The notes under the pieces: generated by a model
Seen by the model: only the letters and a program-made list of their open reading frames with translations
What the model was told of the DNA's origin: nothing
Databases searched by the model: none
Position numbers and translations under genes: made by a program
In this document: positions 1 through 9,467 of the stretch, one piece after another
Layout: each line of letters starts with the position of its first letter
How positions within the stretch are numbered: the first letter of the stretch is position 1
Assembly: GCF_018982885.2 (NCBI RefSeq)
Contig: NZ_CP081848.1
Span: 3,162,001 to 3,226,000 of the forward strand
Length of the DNA: 64,000 nucleotides
Direction of reading: 5' to 3'
Source: Polymorphobacter megasporae
Lineage (GTDB): Bacteria > Pseudomonadota > Alphaproteobacteria > Sphingomonadales > Sphingomonadaceae

Positions 1-366
1 CGCGACGCGCATCCCCGGCTCACCAGCGGCGAGGAGGAAACTGCCCATCGACGCGGCCTGGCCGATGCATACTGTCCCAACCTTGGGGCGGATATACTGC
101 ATCGTGTCATAGATCGCCATGCCGGCGGTGATCACGCCGCCCGGTGAGTTGATGTACATGTAGATGTCCTTCTTCGGGTTCTCTGACTCGAGGAAGAGCA
201 GCTGCGCGACGATGAGCGAGGCCATGTGGTCCTCGACCTGCGCGGTGACAAAGATGATCCGCTCGCGCAGCAGACGCGAGAAGATGTCGAAGGACCGCTC
301 GCCGCGGTTCGACTGTTCGATGACGATGGGGACGAGGCCCCCGATGATGTCGGCGTGGTCGGGCAT
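1..366 (-). CDS. clpP: ATP-dependent Clp protease proteolytic subunit, 3' end missing
   Basis: Serine peptidase core of the cytoplasmic ClpXP/ClpAP protease. The frame opens at an ATG at 366 behind a GGAG-type ribosome site and runs off the left edge, leaving 122 residues of roughly 200. Seen in order are the [14 protein letters not shown]-terminal axial region, [10 protein letters not shown], the YINSPGG oxyanion strand near residue 71, and GQAASMGS, whose serine (about residue 106) is the nucleophile. The catalytic His and Asp lie outside the window. It lies downstream of trigger factor on the same strand, the usual tig-clpP-clpX order. The identity is secure; only completeness is limited. 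Confidence 0.95.
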   Translation of the reverse strand, partial: MPDHADIIGGLVPIVIEQSNRGERSFDIFSRLLRERIIFVTAQVEDHMASLIVAQLLFLESENPKKDIYMYINSPGGVITAGMAIYDTMQYIRPKVGTVCIGQAASMGSFLLAAGEPGMRVA

Positions 367-508
367 GGTGGCTCCGTGGGGTTCGGGCGAGGATTGCGTG
401 TTGCCAACATCGGCTCGAACGGCGCGGGCTTCAAGCCCCCTTGGGTCGCGGCACTTTCTGCACCCCGCCGCTCCGGGGCAACCGAGAGCGGAGAGAAGGA
501 GGACCGCG

Positions 509-536
509 CGTCACCCCGGCGCAGGCCGGGGTGACG
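509..536. repeat. 12-bp-stem hairpin, short dispersed-repeat form
   Basis: Two perfectly complementary 12-base arms (509-520 and 525-536) enclose a 4-base loop. It starts 10 bases past the trigger-factor stop, so it may end or stabilise that transcript, but no T-run follows. The core GTCACCCCGGC resembles the outer part of the longer repeats at 20901 and 34285 and is probably a short variant of the same intergenic family. Confidence 0.6.
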
Positions 537-545
537 ACGAGGGAG

Positions 546-2228
546 TTACTCCGCCGCAGTCTTCTTCGCGCGCTTCGGCTTGGCGGCAGCAGCAGGCTCG
601 GCGCCCGGCTCGACCGCAGCCTGCGGTTCGATCGCGGCGACGGGGTCGGTTTCGACCGGCTTGGCCTTCTTCGGCTTGGCCGCCTTGGCCGGCGCTTCGG
701 CAGCGGCAGGGTCAGCTTCGGCGACGGCGGGCGCAGCTTCAGCCTCGGCAGTTACGGGCTCAGCCGCAGCGGGCTTGGCCTTCGCCTTCTTCGCCTTGGG
801 AGCCGGAGCATGATCGTGCCCGGCGTGGTCGTGCCCATGGTCATGGCCAGCATGGTCATGCCCGTGGTCGTGACCGCAATCCGGCCCGTGGACGTGTGCG
901 CCAGGGGTCTCGTCGTCGCTCTCGATCTCGGCCTGCAACGCCTCGCGCGACACGACGCGCTCGGTGACGTCGGCCTTGCCGATCAGGAAGTCGACGACCT
1001 TGTCCTCGTACAGCGGGGCGCGGAGCTGCGCCGCCGCCATCGCATTTTCCTGGAAATACTTCACCACCTGCGGCTGTTCGGCGCGGTCGTACTTCGTCGC
1101 CTCCTGCCCGATCAGCCGGTTCATCTCGGCCTGGGTGACGTTAACGCCGTTCCCCTGCCCGATCTCCGACAGCAGCAGCCCAAGGCGGACGCGGCGTTCG
1201 GCGATGCGGCGGTATTCAGCACGGTCGTCGGCCTTCTTGGCATCGTCGCCCGAATCTTCACCCTCGGCCTCGACCTGGCGCCAGATCTGGTCGAACTCGG
1301 CGTCGACCATCGACTGCGGGACGGCGAAATCGTGCGCCGACGCAAGCGTGTCGAGCAGCTTGCGCTTCATGTGGGTGCGGGTCATCGCGCCGAGCTCGGC
1401 GGTGACCTGGTCCTTGAGGATCTCGCGCAGGGCCTCGTAGCTGTCGATGCCGAAGCCCTTGGCGAAGGCATCGTCGAGCGCGACCGGGGCGGCGACTTCG
1501 ACGCCGGTGACGGTGACCGCGAACTCGGCGTCGCGCCCGGTCAGATAGGCGACGTTATAATCGGTCGGGAAGGTCACCTTGACGGTGCGCGCTTCGCCGG
1601 TCTTGGCACCGATCAACTGGTCCTCGAAGCCGGGGATCAGCTGGCCCGAGCCGATCAGAATCTTCATTCCCTCGCCTTTGCCACCGTCGAACGGCTCGCC
1701 GTCGACGCTGCCGGCGAAGTCGACGACGACGGTGTCGCCGGTCGCGGCGGCATGGTCGGCGGGTGCGGGCTCAAACGACTTCTGCTGGTCAGCGAGCCGC
1801 TGGACGGCGGCGTCGAGTTCGGCGTCACCGGGTTCGACAACGAGCTTCTCGAGGGCGATGCCGTCGATCTTCGGCGCGTCGATCACCGGCAGGACTTCGA
1901 CGGCGACGGTGAAGTCAACGTCCTGGCCCTCGGCCGGCGGCGCGGCAAGGTCGATCTGCGGCTGCATCGCGGGGCGCAGCGCGTGTTCGGCGATGAGCTG
2001 CTGCATCCCCTCGTTGACCGCTTCCTGTAGCGCGTCGGAGCGGAGCTGCGCGCCGTGCATCTTGCGAACGAGGTTGAGCGGAACCTTGCCGGGGCGGAAG
2101 CCGGGCATGCGGACCTGCGACGCGACCTTGCCGAGCTGCGCATCGACCTTGGCTTCGATGTCGGCGGCCGGGATCGAGACGCTGTATTCGCGCTTGAGGC
2201 CTTCGTTCAACGTCTCGGCAATACGCAT
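546..2228 (-). CDS. tig: Trigger factor with His-rich C-terminal extension
   Basis: Ribosome-associated chaperone and peptidyl-prolyl isomerase. The start is the ATG at 2228 (MRIAETLNEGLKREYSV); the frame stays open further upstream but would run into the tRNA gene. Residues 1-115 are the ribosome-binding domain with the FRPGKVP loop, about 150-235 the FKBP-like PPIase domain, and the rest to about 430 the substrate-binding arms. The 560-residue length exceeds the usual 430-450. The excess is a stretch of repeated GHDH units (about residues 444-473) followed by a Lys/Ala/Pro/Glu tail. The His-Asp repeat looks metal-binding, which is an inference. It lies upstream of clpP. Confidence 0.95.
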   Translation of the reverse strand: MRIAETLNEGLKREYSVSIPAADIEAKVDAQLGKVASQVRMPGFRPGKVPLNLVRKMHGAQLRSDALQEAVNEGMQQLIAEHALRPAMQPQIDLAAPPAEGQDVDFTVAVEVLPVIDAPKIDGIALEKLVVEPGDAELDAAVQRLADQQKSFEPAPADHAAATGDTVVVDFAGSVDGEPFDGGKGEGMKILIGSGQLIPGFEDQLIGAKTGEARTVKVTFPTDYNVAYLTGRDAEFAVTVTGVEVAAPVALDDAFAKGFGIDSYEALREILKDQVTAELGAMTRTHMKRKLLDTLASAHDFAVPQSMVDAEFDQIWRQVEAEGEDSGDDAKKADDRAEYRRIAERRVRLGLLLSEIGQGNGVNVTQAEMNRLIGQEATKYDRAEQPQVVKYFQENAMAAAQLRAPLYEDKVVDFLIGKADVTERVVSREALQAEIESDDETPGAHVHGPDCGHDHGHDHAGHDHGHDHAGHDHAPAPKAKKAKAKPAAAEPVTAEAEAAPAVAEADPAAAEAPAKAAKPKKAKPVETDPVAAIEPQAAVEPGAEPAAAAKPKRAKKTAAE

Positions 2229-2256
2229 TTTAAGTGTCCGTCTTTCAATAAGGCCG

Positions 2257-2341
2257 TGGTGCGGGCGAAGGGACTCGAACCCCCACATCTCACGATACTT
2301 GGACCTAAACCAAGCGCGTCTACCAATTCCGCCACGCCCGC
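2257..2341 (-). tRNA. tRNA-Leu, anticodon UAG
   Basis: A full cloverleaf of 85 bases. The acceptor stem GCGGGCG pairs with CGCCCGC and is followed by discriminator A and an encoded CCA (2257-2259). The anticodon stem CTTGG/CCAAG holds loop TTTAGGT, giving anticodon TAG. There is a long variable arm as in tRNA-Leu, and GGTTCGAGTCC forms the T arm. It lies about 30 bases upstream of tig on the same strand. Confidence 0.97.
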
Positions 2342-2384
2342 GAGGGAAGCGCGGGCTTATACCAGTGACGCGGGTCGGTGCAAG

Positions 2385-2504
2385 TTAGCTGTGGAGCCAC
2401 AGGCGGATCACCAGCCCGACGGCGGCGACCGTAGCGACTCCTGCCACCCACAAGCCGACGAACCACGCCAGCCGCTTTGCGGTCGAAGACTCGGGGGCGC
2501 TCAA
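2385..2504 (-). CDS. Small single-span membrane protein after cydB (DUF2474/CydX-like)
   Basis: A 39-residue ORF with one hydrophobic helix (WFVGLWVAGVATVAAVGLV) after a short polar N-terminus and ending in LHS. It starts with TTG at 2504, which shares three bases with the cydB stop (TTGA), so translation is probably coupled. Small single-span proteins after cydB are accessory subunits of bd oxidases (CydX) or members of DUF2474. Position and shape support that role, but the sequence alone does not separate the two families. Confidence 0.7.
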   Translation of the reverse strand: MSAPESSTAKRLAWFVGLWVAGVATVAAVGLVIRLWLHS

Positions 2505-3505
2505 TGATAGCCCTCGTGCCCGACCTTGCCGCGGAACAGCCAATAGGCATAGCCGGTGTAAGCGAGGATGATCGGCACCATGATCGCGACCCCAACAAGC
2601 ATGAAGATCTGGCTCGATGCCGGCGCCGCCGCCTGATAGATCGTGATCTGCCCGGGGACGAGATACGGGAACATGCTGATCGCCAGTCCGACATAGCTGA
2701 GCGCGAACAGCGCGAGCGTCAGCAGGAACGGCATCAGTTCGGCCTTGCGCCCGATCGCCCGGAAGAACAGCAGCCCGGTGATGCCGGCGAGAATCGGCAC
2801 CGGCGCGGCGTAATAGATGCCCGGCGCGGTCAGCCACCGGTGGTAATATGCGGTCTTGAGGAACGGCGTCGCCGCGCTGACCGCGACGACCGCGACGATC
2901 GTGCCGATGCCCGCGAGCCATGCGAGCCGGTATGCCCGCGCCTGGAGGTTGCCCTCGGCACGCCAGATCAGCCAGCACGCGCCGAGGAGGGCATAGCCGG
3001 TGACGACCGCCGCGCCGGTCAGGCAGGTGAACGGGCTCAGCCAGTCCCACCAGCCGCCGCCGTAGCCGCGCCCGGTGACGACGATCCCTTGCAGGATCGA
3101 GCCGAGGATAACGCCCTGCGCGAAAGCGGCGGTGATCGATCCACCGAAGAACGCGACGTCCCACCGCCACGGGTGGGTCGTCCGTCCGCGAAACTCGAAC
3201 GCCACACCGCGGAAGACCAATCCGAGCAGCATGAGGATGACGGGCACATAGACCGCGGGCATGATTACCGCGTAGGCGAGCGGGAACGCCGCGAGCAGTC
3301 CGCCGCCGCCGAGGATCAGCCACGTTTCGTTGCCGTCCCACACAGGCGCGATCGAATTCATCGCAGAATTGCGGTCGTTGCCCTTCGTCAGCGCGGGAAA
3401 CAGGATGCCGATGCCGAGGTCGAAGCCGTCCATCGCGACATAGGCGAACACCGCGAAGGCGATGATACCTGCCCAGACGACGGTGAGATCGAAGCTGATG
3501 CCCAT
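2501..3505 (-). CDS. cydB: Cytochrome bd-type ubiquinol oxidase subunit II
   Basis: Membrane subunit partner of CydA in a quinol oxidase that reduces oxygen to water without pumping protons. The 334 residues form about eight to nine hydrophobic segments. The N-terminus has the family pattern (YVAMDGFDLGIGILFP, WDGNETWLILGGGGLLAAFP). The start lies 5 bases after the cydA stop, and the end overlaps the small downstream membrane gene. The short-loop CydA partner points to the cyanide-insensitive (CioAB) branch, so cioB is an alternative name. Confidence 0.95.
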   Translation of the reverse strand: MGISFDLTVVWAGIIAFAVFAYVAMDGFDLGIGILFPALTKGNDRNSAMNSIAPVWDGNETWLILGGGGLLAAFPLAYAVIMPAVYVPVILMLLGLVFRGVAFEFRGRTTHPWRWDVAFFGGSITAAFAQGVILGSILQGIVVTGRGYGGGWWDWLSPFTCLTGAAVVTGYALLGACWLIWRAEGNLQARAYRLAWLAGIGTIVAVVAVSAATPFLKTAYYHRWLTAPGIYYAAPVPILAGITGLLFFRAIGRKAELMPFLLTLALFALSYVGLAISMFPYLVPGQITIYQAAAPASSQIFMLVGVAIMVPIILAYTGYAYWLFRGKVGHEGYH

Positions 3506-3509
3506 CTCC

Positions 3510-4943
3510 CTATTCCGCCGGGTTCATGATGGCATCGCCGTGCGTCTGGTGGACCGGGGTGAGACCCGCCGTCCGCGTCACCTGATCCTCGTCGGGCCCC
3601 TTTTCTCCCGGATGCGGCGAGTGGCCCATCAGCCGGAGGATGAACAATGTCCCGGCGCCGAAGACGAAGAAATAGACGACGATGAAGGCGATAAGCGACG
3701 CCGCCACCGCCGGGGCTTGGAGCGGCGAGACCGACTGGGCGGTGCGGAGGAGATGATAGACAGTAAACGGCTGGCGCCCGACCTCGGTTGTCATCCAGCC
3801 AGCGATGACCGCGACGAACCCGGTCGGCCCCATCAGCACCGCCGCACGGTGGAGCCACGGCCAGCCGTAAAGCTTACCGCTGGCGCGCGCGACGAGGCTC
3901 CACAGGCCAAGGCCGAACATGCCGACGCCGATCCCGACCATGACGCGGAAGGTCCAGAACAGGATGTACACCTGCGGCCAGTCGGCGCGCGAAAACTTGT
4001 CGAGCCCGTCGATCGGCGCATTCATGCTGCCCTTGAGAACGAGCGAGCCGAGCTTCGGAATCTCGATCGCGTGGCGCATCACCCCGGCCTTCTGGTCCGG
4101 AATACCGACGACGGTCAGCGGCGCACCGTTGGGGTGCGAGGTGAAATTGCCCTCCATCGCGGCGATCTTGGCGGGCTGGTAAGCGAGCGTGTTCGTCCCC
4201 TGCGTGTGCCCGGCGAGGATCTGGATCGGCGCGACGATCGCCGCCATCCACATCGCCATCGAGAACATCACGCGCGTCCCCTCGCTCGGCCCTTCCTTGT
4301 GGCTGCGCTCGCGAAGCAGGTGCCAGCCGCCGACCCCGCCGACGACGAACGCAGTTGTCAGATACGCGCCCAGTACGGTGTGGACGAGCCGGTACGGCAT
4401 GCTCGGGTTGAAGATGATCGCCAACCAGTCGGCGGGAACGAACTGCCCCTGCGGGTTGATCGCGTAGCCCTGCGGCGTCTGCATCCACGAATTGACGACG
4501 ATGATCCAGAACGCCGAGATGAACGTCCCCGCCGCCACCGCGAAGGTCGCGGTGAAGTGGAGTTTCTTGCCGACACGCTCGAGCCCGAACAGCATTACGC
4601 CGAGGAAGCCGGCTTCGAGGAAGAACGCGGTGAGAACCTCGTACGCCATCAGCGGGCCGACGACGGGCCCGGCCTTGTCGGAGAACACCGCCCAGTTGGT
4701 GCCGAACTGGTACGCCATGACGATCCCCGAGACGACACCCATGCCGAACGCGATCGCGAAGATCTTCAACCAGTATTTGAACAGGACAAGGTAGGTATCG
4801 TTGCCCGTCTTCAGCCATAGCGCTTCGAGGACAAGGAGAAAGCTGGCCAGCCCGATCGAGAACGCCGGGAAGATGAAGTGGAACGAGATGGTGAAGCCGA
4901 ACTGCGCACGGGCAAGATCGACGGCGGAGGCATGGTCAAACAT
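3510..4943 (-). CDS. cydA: Cytochrome bd-type ubiquinol oxidase subunit I (short Q-loop type)
   Basis: Haem-bearing, quinol-oxidising subunit in the inner membrane. I chose the ATG at 4943 (MFDHASAVDLARAQFG); the open frame extends upstream without similarity. Visible are His22 in the FTISFHFIF segment (haem b595 ligand position), the GWMTTEVGRQPF motif with the conserved GRQP, and about nine membrane helices. At 477 residues it lacks the Q-loop insertion of the long E. coli type, as in cyanide-insensitive CioA enzymes. It leads the cydA-cydB-small-protein operon and has a palindrome just upstream. Confidence 0.95.
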   Translation of the reverse strand: MFDHASAVDLARAQFGFTISFHFIFPAFSIGLASFLLVLEALWLKTGNDTYLVLFKYWLKIFAIAFGMGVVSGIVMAYQFGTNWAVFSDKAGPVVGPLMAYEVLTAFFLEAGFLGVMLFGLERVGKKLHFTATFAVAAGTFISAFWIIVVNSWMQTPQGYAINPQGQFVPADWLAIIFNPSMPYRLVHTVLGAYLTTAFVVGGVGGWHLLRERSHKEGPSEGTRVMFSMAMWMAAIVAPIQILAGHTQGTNTLAYQPAKIAAMEGNFTSHPNGAPLTVVGIPDQKAGVMRHAIEIPKLGSLVLKGSMNAPIDGLDKFSRADWPQVYILFWTFRVMVGIGVGMFGLGLWSLVARASGKLYGWPWLHRAAVLMGPTGFVAVIAGWMTTEVGRQPFTVYHLLRTAQSVSPLQAPAVAASLIAFIVVYFFVFGAGTLFILRLMGHSPHPGEKGPDEDQVTRTAGLTPVHQTHGDAIMNPAE

Positions 4944-4958
4944 CGGTCCGGTCCTTCC

Positions 4959-4980
4959 CGGCGCATATAATAATGCGCCG
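4959..4980. promoter_or_regulatory. Perfect inverted repeat upstream of cydA
   Basis: Arms CGGCGCAT (4959-4966) and ATGCGCCG (4973-4980) flank the 6-base spacer ATAATA. The centre lies about 26 bases upstream of the cydA ATG, in the divergent region shared with the barrel protein gene. It could be a regulator operator or a 5'-leader hairpin; the binding factor is unknown. Confidence 0.5.
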
Positions 4981-5157
4981 TCAGTGATGCCGCGCGCGGA
5001 TCGTCGCACGCAACCGTACCGAAGCCTCGCCGGCAGGAACGGCTATCCCGGCGCGAGACCCGCTGGACACGACGCCGCTCCCCTAGGAAACAGTCTATCG
5101 AAAGATGCCCGCCCCACGCCGATGCGTTATGACCGACTACCGCACAAAGGAACAGCC

Positions 5158-5967
5158 ATGATCGTACGCTCTGCTGTGTTTGCCGCCATGCTTGGGTTGG
5201 CGTCCGCGGCTGCTCCAGCCTCTGCCGCCGACCTGCGCGACCTGTGTCCCGATCGCCCCGGCCGCTTGACCCCGGCGTGCATCGTCGACGCCGGCCACCT
5301 CCAAGTCGAAACCGGCGCGCTCGACTTCACCCACGACGCGACCGAAAGCGACATTACCGACACGCTGACGATCGCATCGACGACGCTCCGCTACGGCGTC
5401 ACCAGCCACCTTGAGGCGGTCGCCGAGTGGAGCCCGTACGTCAGTGTTCGCGACCGCATGCGCGGCGGCGGTGCGACGACCGACCGCGGCGTCGGCGACG
5501 TGCTGCTCGGTCTGAAGCAATCGCTGCTCAATCCGGACGGCAAGGGCGTATCGATCGCGCTCGCGCCGTTCGTCACAATCCCGACGGCAAAGTCGGCGAT
5601 TGGTGCAGGATCGTCGACGCAGGGCCTTGTCGTCGCAGTTACGATCCCGTTGCCCGCCGATTTCTCGCTCGGCCTGTCGCCCGAAGTCGACCGCCTGCCC
5701 AACAGCGGCGACCGCGGCCACCATGCGAGCTATACGATGATCGGCGGGATCAGTCGCGCCTTTGGGGCAGTCACCCCCGGTGTCGAGCTCGCCGCGACGC
5801 AGGACGACGACCCGACCGGGCGGACAACCAAGGCCACTGCAGACTTCTTCGCCGCATGGATCCCCAAGTCGATGCCGTCGGTTCAGTTCGACGTCGCTAC
5901 CTACGTCGGGCTCAACCGCGATACCCCTGATGTCGAAGCGTATATTGGTGTCTCGAAACGCTTCTGA
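5158..5967 (+). CDS. Outer-membrane beta-barrel transporter-like protein
   Basis: A 269-residue exported protein. The start at 5158 has AAGGA seven bases upstream and gives a clean signal peptide of about 22 residues ending APASAA. The mature part opens with DLCPDRPGRLTPACIVDAGHLQVETG and continues as alternating short beta strands ending in SKRF, an aromatic C-terminus typical of outer-membrane barrels. It resembles the MetA-pathway/transporter family of predicted barrels. The substrate is not evident. It diverges from cydA and is read alone. Confidence 0.75.
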   Translation: MIVRSAVFAAMLGLASAAAPASAADLRDLCPDRPGRLTPACIVDAGHLQVETGALDFTHDATESDITDTLTIASTTLRYGVTSHLEAVAEWSPYVSVRDRMRGGGATTDRGVGDVLLGLKQSLLNPDGKGVSIALAPFVTIPTAKSAIGAGSSTQGLVVAVTIPLPADFSLGLSPEVDRLPNSGDRGHHASYTMIGGISRAFGAVTPGVELAATQDDDPTGRTTKATADFFAAWIPKSMPSVQFDVATYVGLNRDTPDVEAYIGVSKRF

Positions 5968-6026
5968 CCCTTGAACATTTCGTGAAAGGTCAGTATCATT
6001 GACCTAATCGCTTGGGGAAGTAGATC

Positions 6027-9000
6027 ATGGTAGCCGGCCTTCCGCCCGTTTCGCTGGACGACAAGTACCGTTTTACCGACGGGCGCGTCTTCATGTCCGG
6101 CACGCAGGCGCTTGTCCGCCTGCCGTTGGTCCAGCGCGCCCGCGACAAAGCCGCAGGGCTCAACACCGGCGGCTTCATTTCAGGCTACCGCGGTTCGCCG
6201 CTCGGCGGCTACGACCAGGAGTTGTGGCGCGCGAAAAAGCTTCTCGCCGCCGAGAACATCGTTTTCGTCCCCGGCATCAACGAAGAACTCGGCGCGACCG
6301 CTGTGTGGGGCACCCAGCACGTCGGGATGCGTCCCGGCGCGACGGTCGATGGCGTCTTCGGCATCTGGTACGGCAAGGGCCCCGGGCTCGACCGCGCGAT
6401 GGACGTTATCAAGCACGCCAACGCCGCCGGGACGACCCCGCACGGCGGCGTGCTAGCGATCGTCGGCGACGACCACGGTGCCAAATCGAGCACCCTGCCC
6501 CACCAGTCCGACCACAACTTCCAGGCGGCGTTCGTCCCCTTCCTGTCGCCAGCCAGCGTCCACGAATTCGTCGAATACGGCCTGCTCGGCATCGCCATGT
6601 CGCGTTTTGCCGGAACGTGGGTCGGCTTCAAGGCGACCGCCGACACCGTCGAGACGTCTGCCACGATCGACCTTGCCATCGAGCAGCGCCAGATCATCCT
6701 GCCGCCGTTCGACTTCCCCGAGGACGGCATCCACATCCGCGGCGGCGACATCTGGCGCGAGGAGGACACCCGCCTCCAGCGCTACAAGGGCTTCGCCGCG
6801 ATGGCCTTTGCCAAGGCGAATGGCATCGACCGCATCGTCTGGGAAACTCCCAACCCGCGCTTCGGCATCGTCACCACCGGCAAGGCGTTCGCCGACACGA
6901 TGGAGGCGCTCTCCGAGCTCGGCATCGACGCGCGCATCGCCAGCCAGATCGGCCTGCGCGTCTACAAGGTCGGGATGCCGTGGCCATTGGAGCCTGACGG
7001 CATCCGCGCCTTCGCCGAGAGGCTCGAGGAAGTCCTCGTCATCGAGGAAAAGCGCGAGTTCATCGAGCATCAGCTCCGCTGGCAGCTGTATAACTGGCGC
7101 GAAGCCGTCCGCCCGCGCGTCGTCGGCAAGCACGACGAGAACGGCGACTGGCTGCTGTCGCCCGACAACGAGCTGACCCCGGGCACGATTGCGCACGTCG
7201 TCGCTGCGCGCATCCAGCGCTACTACGACACCGACGCGATCCGCGGACGGCTGGCGTTCTTCAACGACCAGGACCGCAAGGCCGCTGCCTACGAGACGCC
7301 GATCAAGCGCACCCCGTATTTCTGTTCGGGCTGCCCGCACAACACCTCGACCAAGGCCCCCGACGGCGCGCGGACGCTCGCCGGCATCGGCTGCCACATC
7401 ATGGCGCTGTGGATGGACCGCGCCGAGACGTTCACCCAGATGGGCGGCGAGGGCGTGACGTGGGTCGGCGAGGCCCCGTTCACTACTGAAAAGCACGTCT
7501 TCGCCAACCTCGGCGACGGGACCTACTTCCACTCAGGGCTGCTCGCGATCCGCCAGTCGATCGCGGCGAAGGTCAACATCACCTACAAGATCCTGTTCAA
7601 CGATGCGGTCGCGATGACCGGCGGCCAGACCCACGACGGCGAGCTCGACGTCCCCTCGATCGCCGCGCAGATGGTCGCCGAGCATGCGGTGAAGACCGTC
7701 GTCCTGACCGAGGACCTGTCGCGCTATCAAGGGGTTACGCTGCCGTCTTCAGTCCGCCTGTTGGACCGCAGCGCGCTGCCCGCGATCCAGGACGAGATGG
7801 CGGCGACCCCCGGGTGCACCGTCATCATCTTCGACCAGACCTGCGCCGCCGAGAAACGCCGCCGCCGCAAGCGCAAGCAGCTCGTCGATCCCGAGCAGCG
7901 CGTCTTCATTAATGCTGCGGTTTGCGAGGGCTGCGGCGACTGCTCCGTCCAGTCGAACTGCGTCTCGATCGAGCCGGTCGAGGCCGAATTCGGCCGCAAG
8001 CGCCGGATCAACCAGTCGAGCTGCAACAAGGACTATAGCTGCCTCAAGGGCTTCTGCCCGTCGTTCGTCACAGTCGAGGGCGCGACGATCAAGAAGGCGA
8101 AATCGACCGGCGACCTCGACCTGTCGGGCGTCCCCGAGCCAATCCTTCCCGCGCCGGGACACGGCTACAACATCATGGTCACCGGCATCGGCGGGACAGG
8201 CGTGCTGACAGTGTCGGCATTGCTCGGTACCGCCGGGCACCTCGAAGGCCTCGCCGCGACGACCGCCGACATGGCGGGAATGGCGCAGAAGGGTGGCGCG
8301 GTTTACTCGGCGGTCCGGCTCGCAGCGTCGAACGACGACCTGACCTCGCCCCGCATCATCGCCGGCGGCGCCGACCTCGTCCTTGCATGCGACGCCGTCG
8401 TCGCCGCCGACAAGGCGACGCAGACGCTGATGGTCCCGACCCGGACTGCCGTCGTCGCCAATGGCGATATCGCCCCGACGAGCGACTTCGTCCGCAACCG
8501 CGACATCGACTTTCGCTCGCATCTCGTTGAAAAAGCGATCCGCAAGGCAGCGAACCCGAACGCGACGAGCTTCATCGCCGCCGACACGATCGCTACTGCG
8601 TTGCTCGGCGATGCTATCGGCGCGAACATCCTGCTGATGGGCTATGCATGGCAGTCGGGGCTAATCCCGCTCAGCCTCGCGAGCATCGACGGCGCAATCG
8701 AATTGAACGGCGTCGCGATCCCGTTCAACAAGCGCGCCTTCGCGCTCGGCCGCCTGCTTGCGCATTCGCCGCAGACGGTGATCGCGATGGTCGAGGCCGC
8801 GCGCGGTCCGGTCGCCGCGCCGCCGTCGACCACCCTGCCCGAGCTGATCGAACGCCGCGTCGCTGACCTGACCGCGTATCAAGATGCTGCCTATGCAAGC
8901 AAGTTCAGTGACTTGGTCGCCCGCGTTACCACGCACGGCGACGATCGGCTGACCGAGGCAGTGGCGCGCTCGGCGTACAAGCTGCTCGCGTATAAGGACG

Positions 9001-9467
9001 AGTATGAGGTCGGGCGGCTGTACAGCGACGGGCGTTTCCGTGCCTCGTTTGCCGCGCAGTTCGAGGGTGGCAAGCCCGCGCGTGTCCAGCTGTCGCCGCC
9101 GATCTTTGCACGGACCGATCCCGCGACCGGCCGCCCGAAGAAGTACAGCTTTGGCCCTTGGATCTTTTCGGCGTTCGGCGTGCTCGCGAAGCTTAAAGGG
9201 CTACGCGGCACCGTATTCGACCCGTTCGGCTATAGCGAAGAACGCCGTCACGAACGCGCCGCGTTCGGCGACTATGCGGCGAAGGTCGATCGCCTGCTCG
9301 CCGGGTTGACCCCCGACAACCGCAGCCTCGCGATCGAGATCGCGGCTCTCCCCCTCGCGGTCCGCGGCTTCGGCCCGGTCAAGGCGGCGGCGGCGCTCAA
9401 GGTCGCGGGCGAGGAAGCGGCGCTTTGGGCGAAGTGGCCGGGCGAGGCGATCCGGGCGGCGGCTTGA
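6027..9467 (+). CDS. Fused indolepyruvate ferredoxin oxidoreductase (alpha/beta)
   Basis: Thiamine-diphosphate and iron-sulfur enzyme that converts aryl or branched 2-oxo acids to acyl-CoA during amino-acid breakdown. The 1146-residue chain carries the IorA-like part first, with a ThDP-binding region around 440-580. A cysteine cluster follows (CEGCGDC near 631, then CNKDYSCLKGFCPSF). After about residue 715 comes the gamma/IorB-type domain starting NIMVTGIGGTGVLT. Fusion of all parts in one chain is the usual aerobic alphaproteobacterial form. It is a single gene convergent with the SPOR gene. Confidence 0.92.
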   Translation: MVAGLPPVSLDDKYRFTDGRVFMSGTQALVRLPLVQRARDKAAGLNTGGFISGYRGSPLGGYDQELWRAKKLLAAENIVFVPGINEELGATAVWGTQHVGMRPGATVDGVFGIWYGKGPGLDRAMDVIKHANAAGTTPHGGVLAIVGDDHGAKSSTLPHQSDHNFQAAFVPFLSPASVHEFVEYGLLGIAMSRFAGTWVGFKATADTVETSATIDLAIEQRQIILPPFDFPEDGIHIRGGDIWREEDTRLQRYKGFAAMAFAKANGIDRIVWETPNPRFGIVTTGKAFADTMEALSELGIDARIASQIGLRVYKVGMPWPLEPDGIRAFAERLEEVLVIEEKREFIEHQLRWQLYNWREAVRPRVVGKHDENGDWLLSPDNELTPGTIAHVVAARIQRYYDTDAIRGRLAFFNDQDRKAAAYETPIKRTPYFCSGCPHNTSTKAPDGARTLAGIGCHIMALWMDRAETFTQMGGEGVTWVGEAPFTTEKHVFANLGDGTYFHSGLLAIRQSIAAKVNITYKILFNDAVAMTGGQTHDGELDVPSIAAQMVAEHAVKTVVLTEDLSRYQGVTLPSSVRLLDRSALPAIQDEMAATPGCTVIIFDQTCAAEKRRRRKRKQLVDPEQRVFINAAVCEGCGDCSVQSNCVSIEPVEAEFGRKRRINQSSCNKDYSCLKGFCPSFVTVEGATIKKAKSTGDLDLSGVPEPILPAPGHGYNIMVTGIGGTGVLTVSALLGTAGHLEGLAATTADMAGMAQKGGAVYSAVRLAASNDDLTSPRIIAGGADLVLACDAVVAADKATQTLMVPTRTAVVANGDIAPTSDFVRNRDIDFRSHLVEKAIRKAANPNATSFIAADTIATALLGDAIGANILLMGYAWQSGLIPLSLASIDGAIELNGVAIPFNKRAFALGRLLAHSPQTVIAMVEAARGPVAAPPSTTLPELIERRVADLTAYQDAAYASKFSDLVARVTTHGDDRLTEAVARSAYKLLAYKDEYEVGRLYSDGRFRASFAAQFEGGKPARVQLSPPIFARTDPATGRPKKYSFGPWIFSAFGVLAKLKGLRGTVFDPFGYSEERRHERAAFGDYAAKVDRLLAGLTPDNRSLAIEIAALPLAVRGFGPVKAAAALKVAGEEAALWAKWPGEAIRAAA

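Noticed and set aside
441-2030. 529-codon plus-strand frame opposite the trigger factor gene
   Set aside because: Antisense to tig; Arg/Leu/Gly-biased sequence without motifs, expected in GC-rich DNA.
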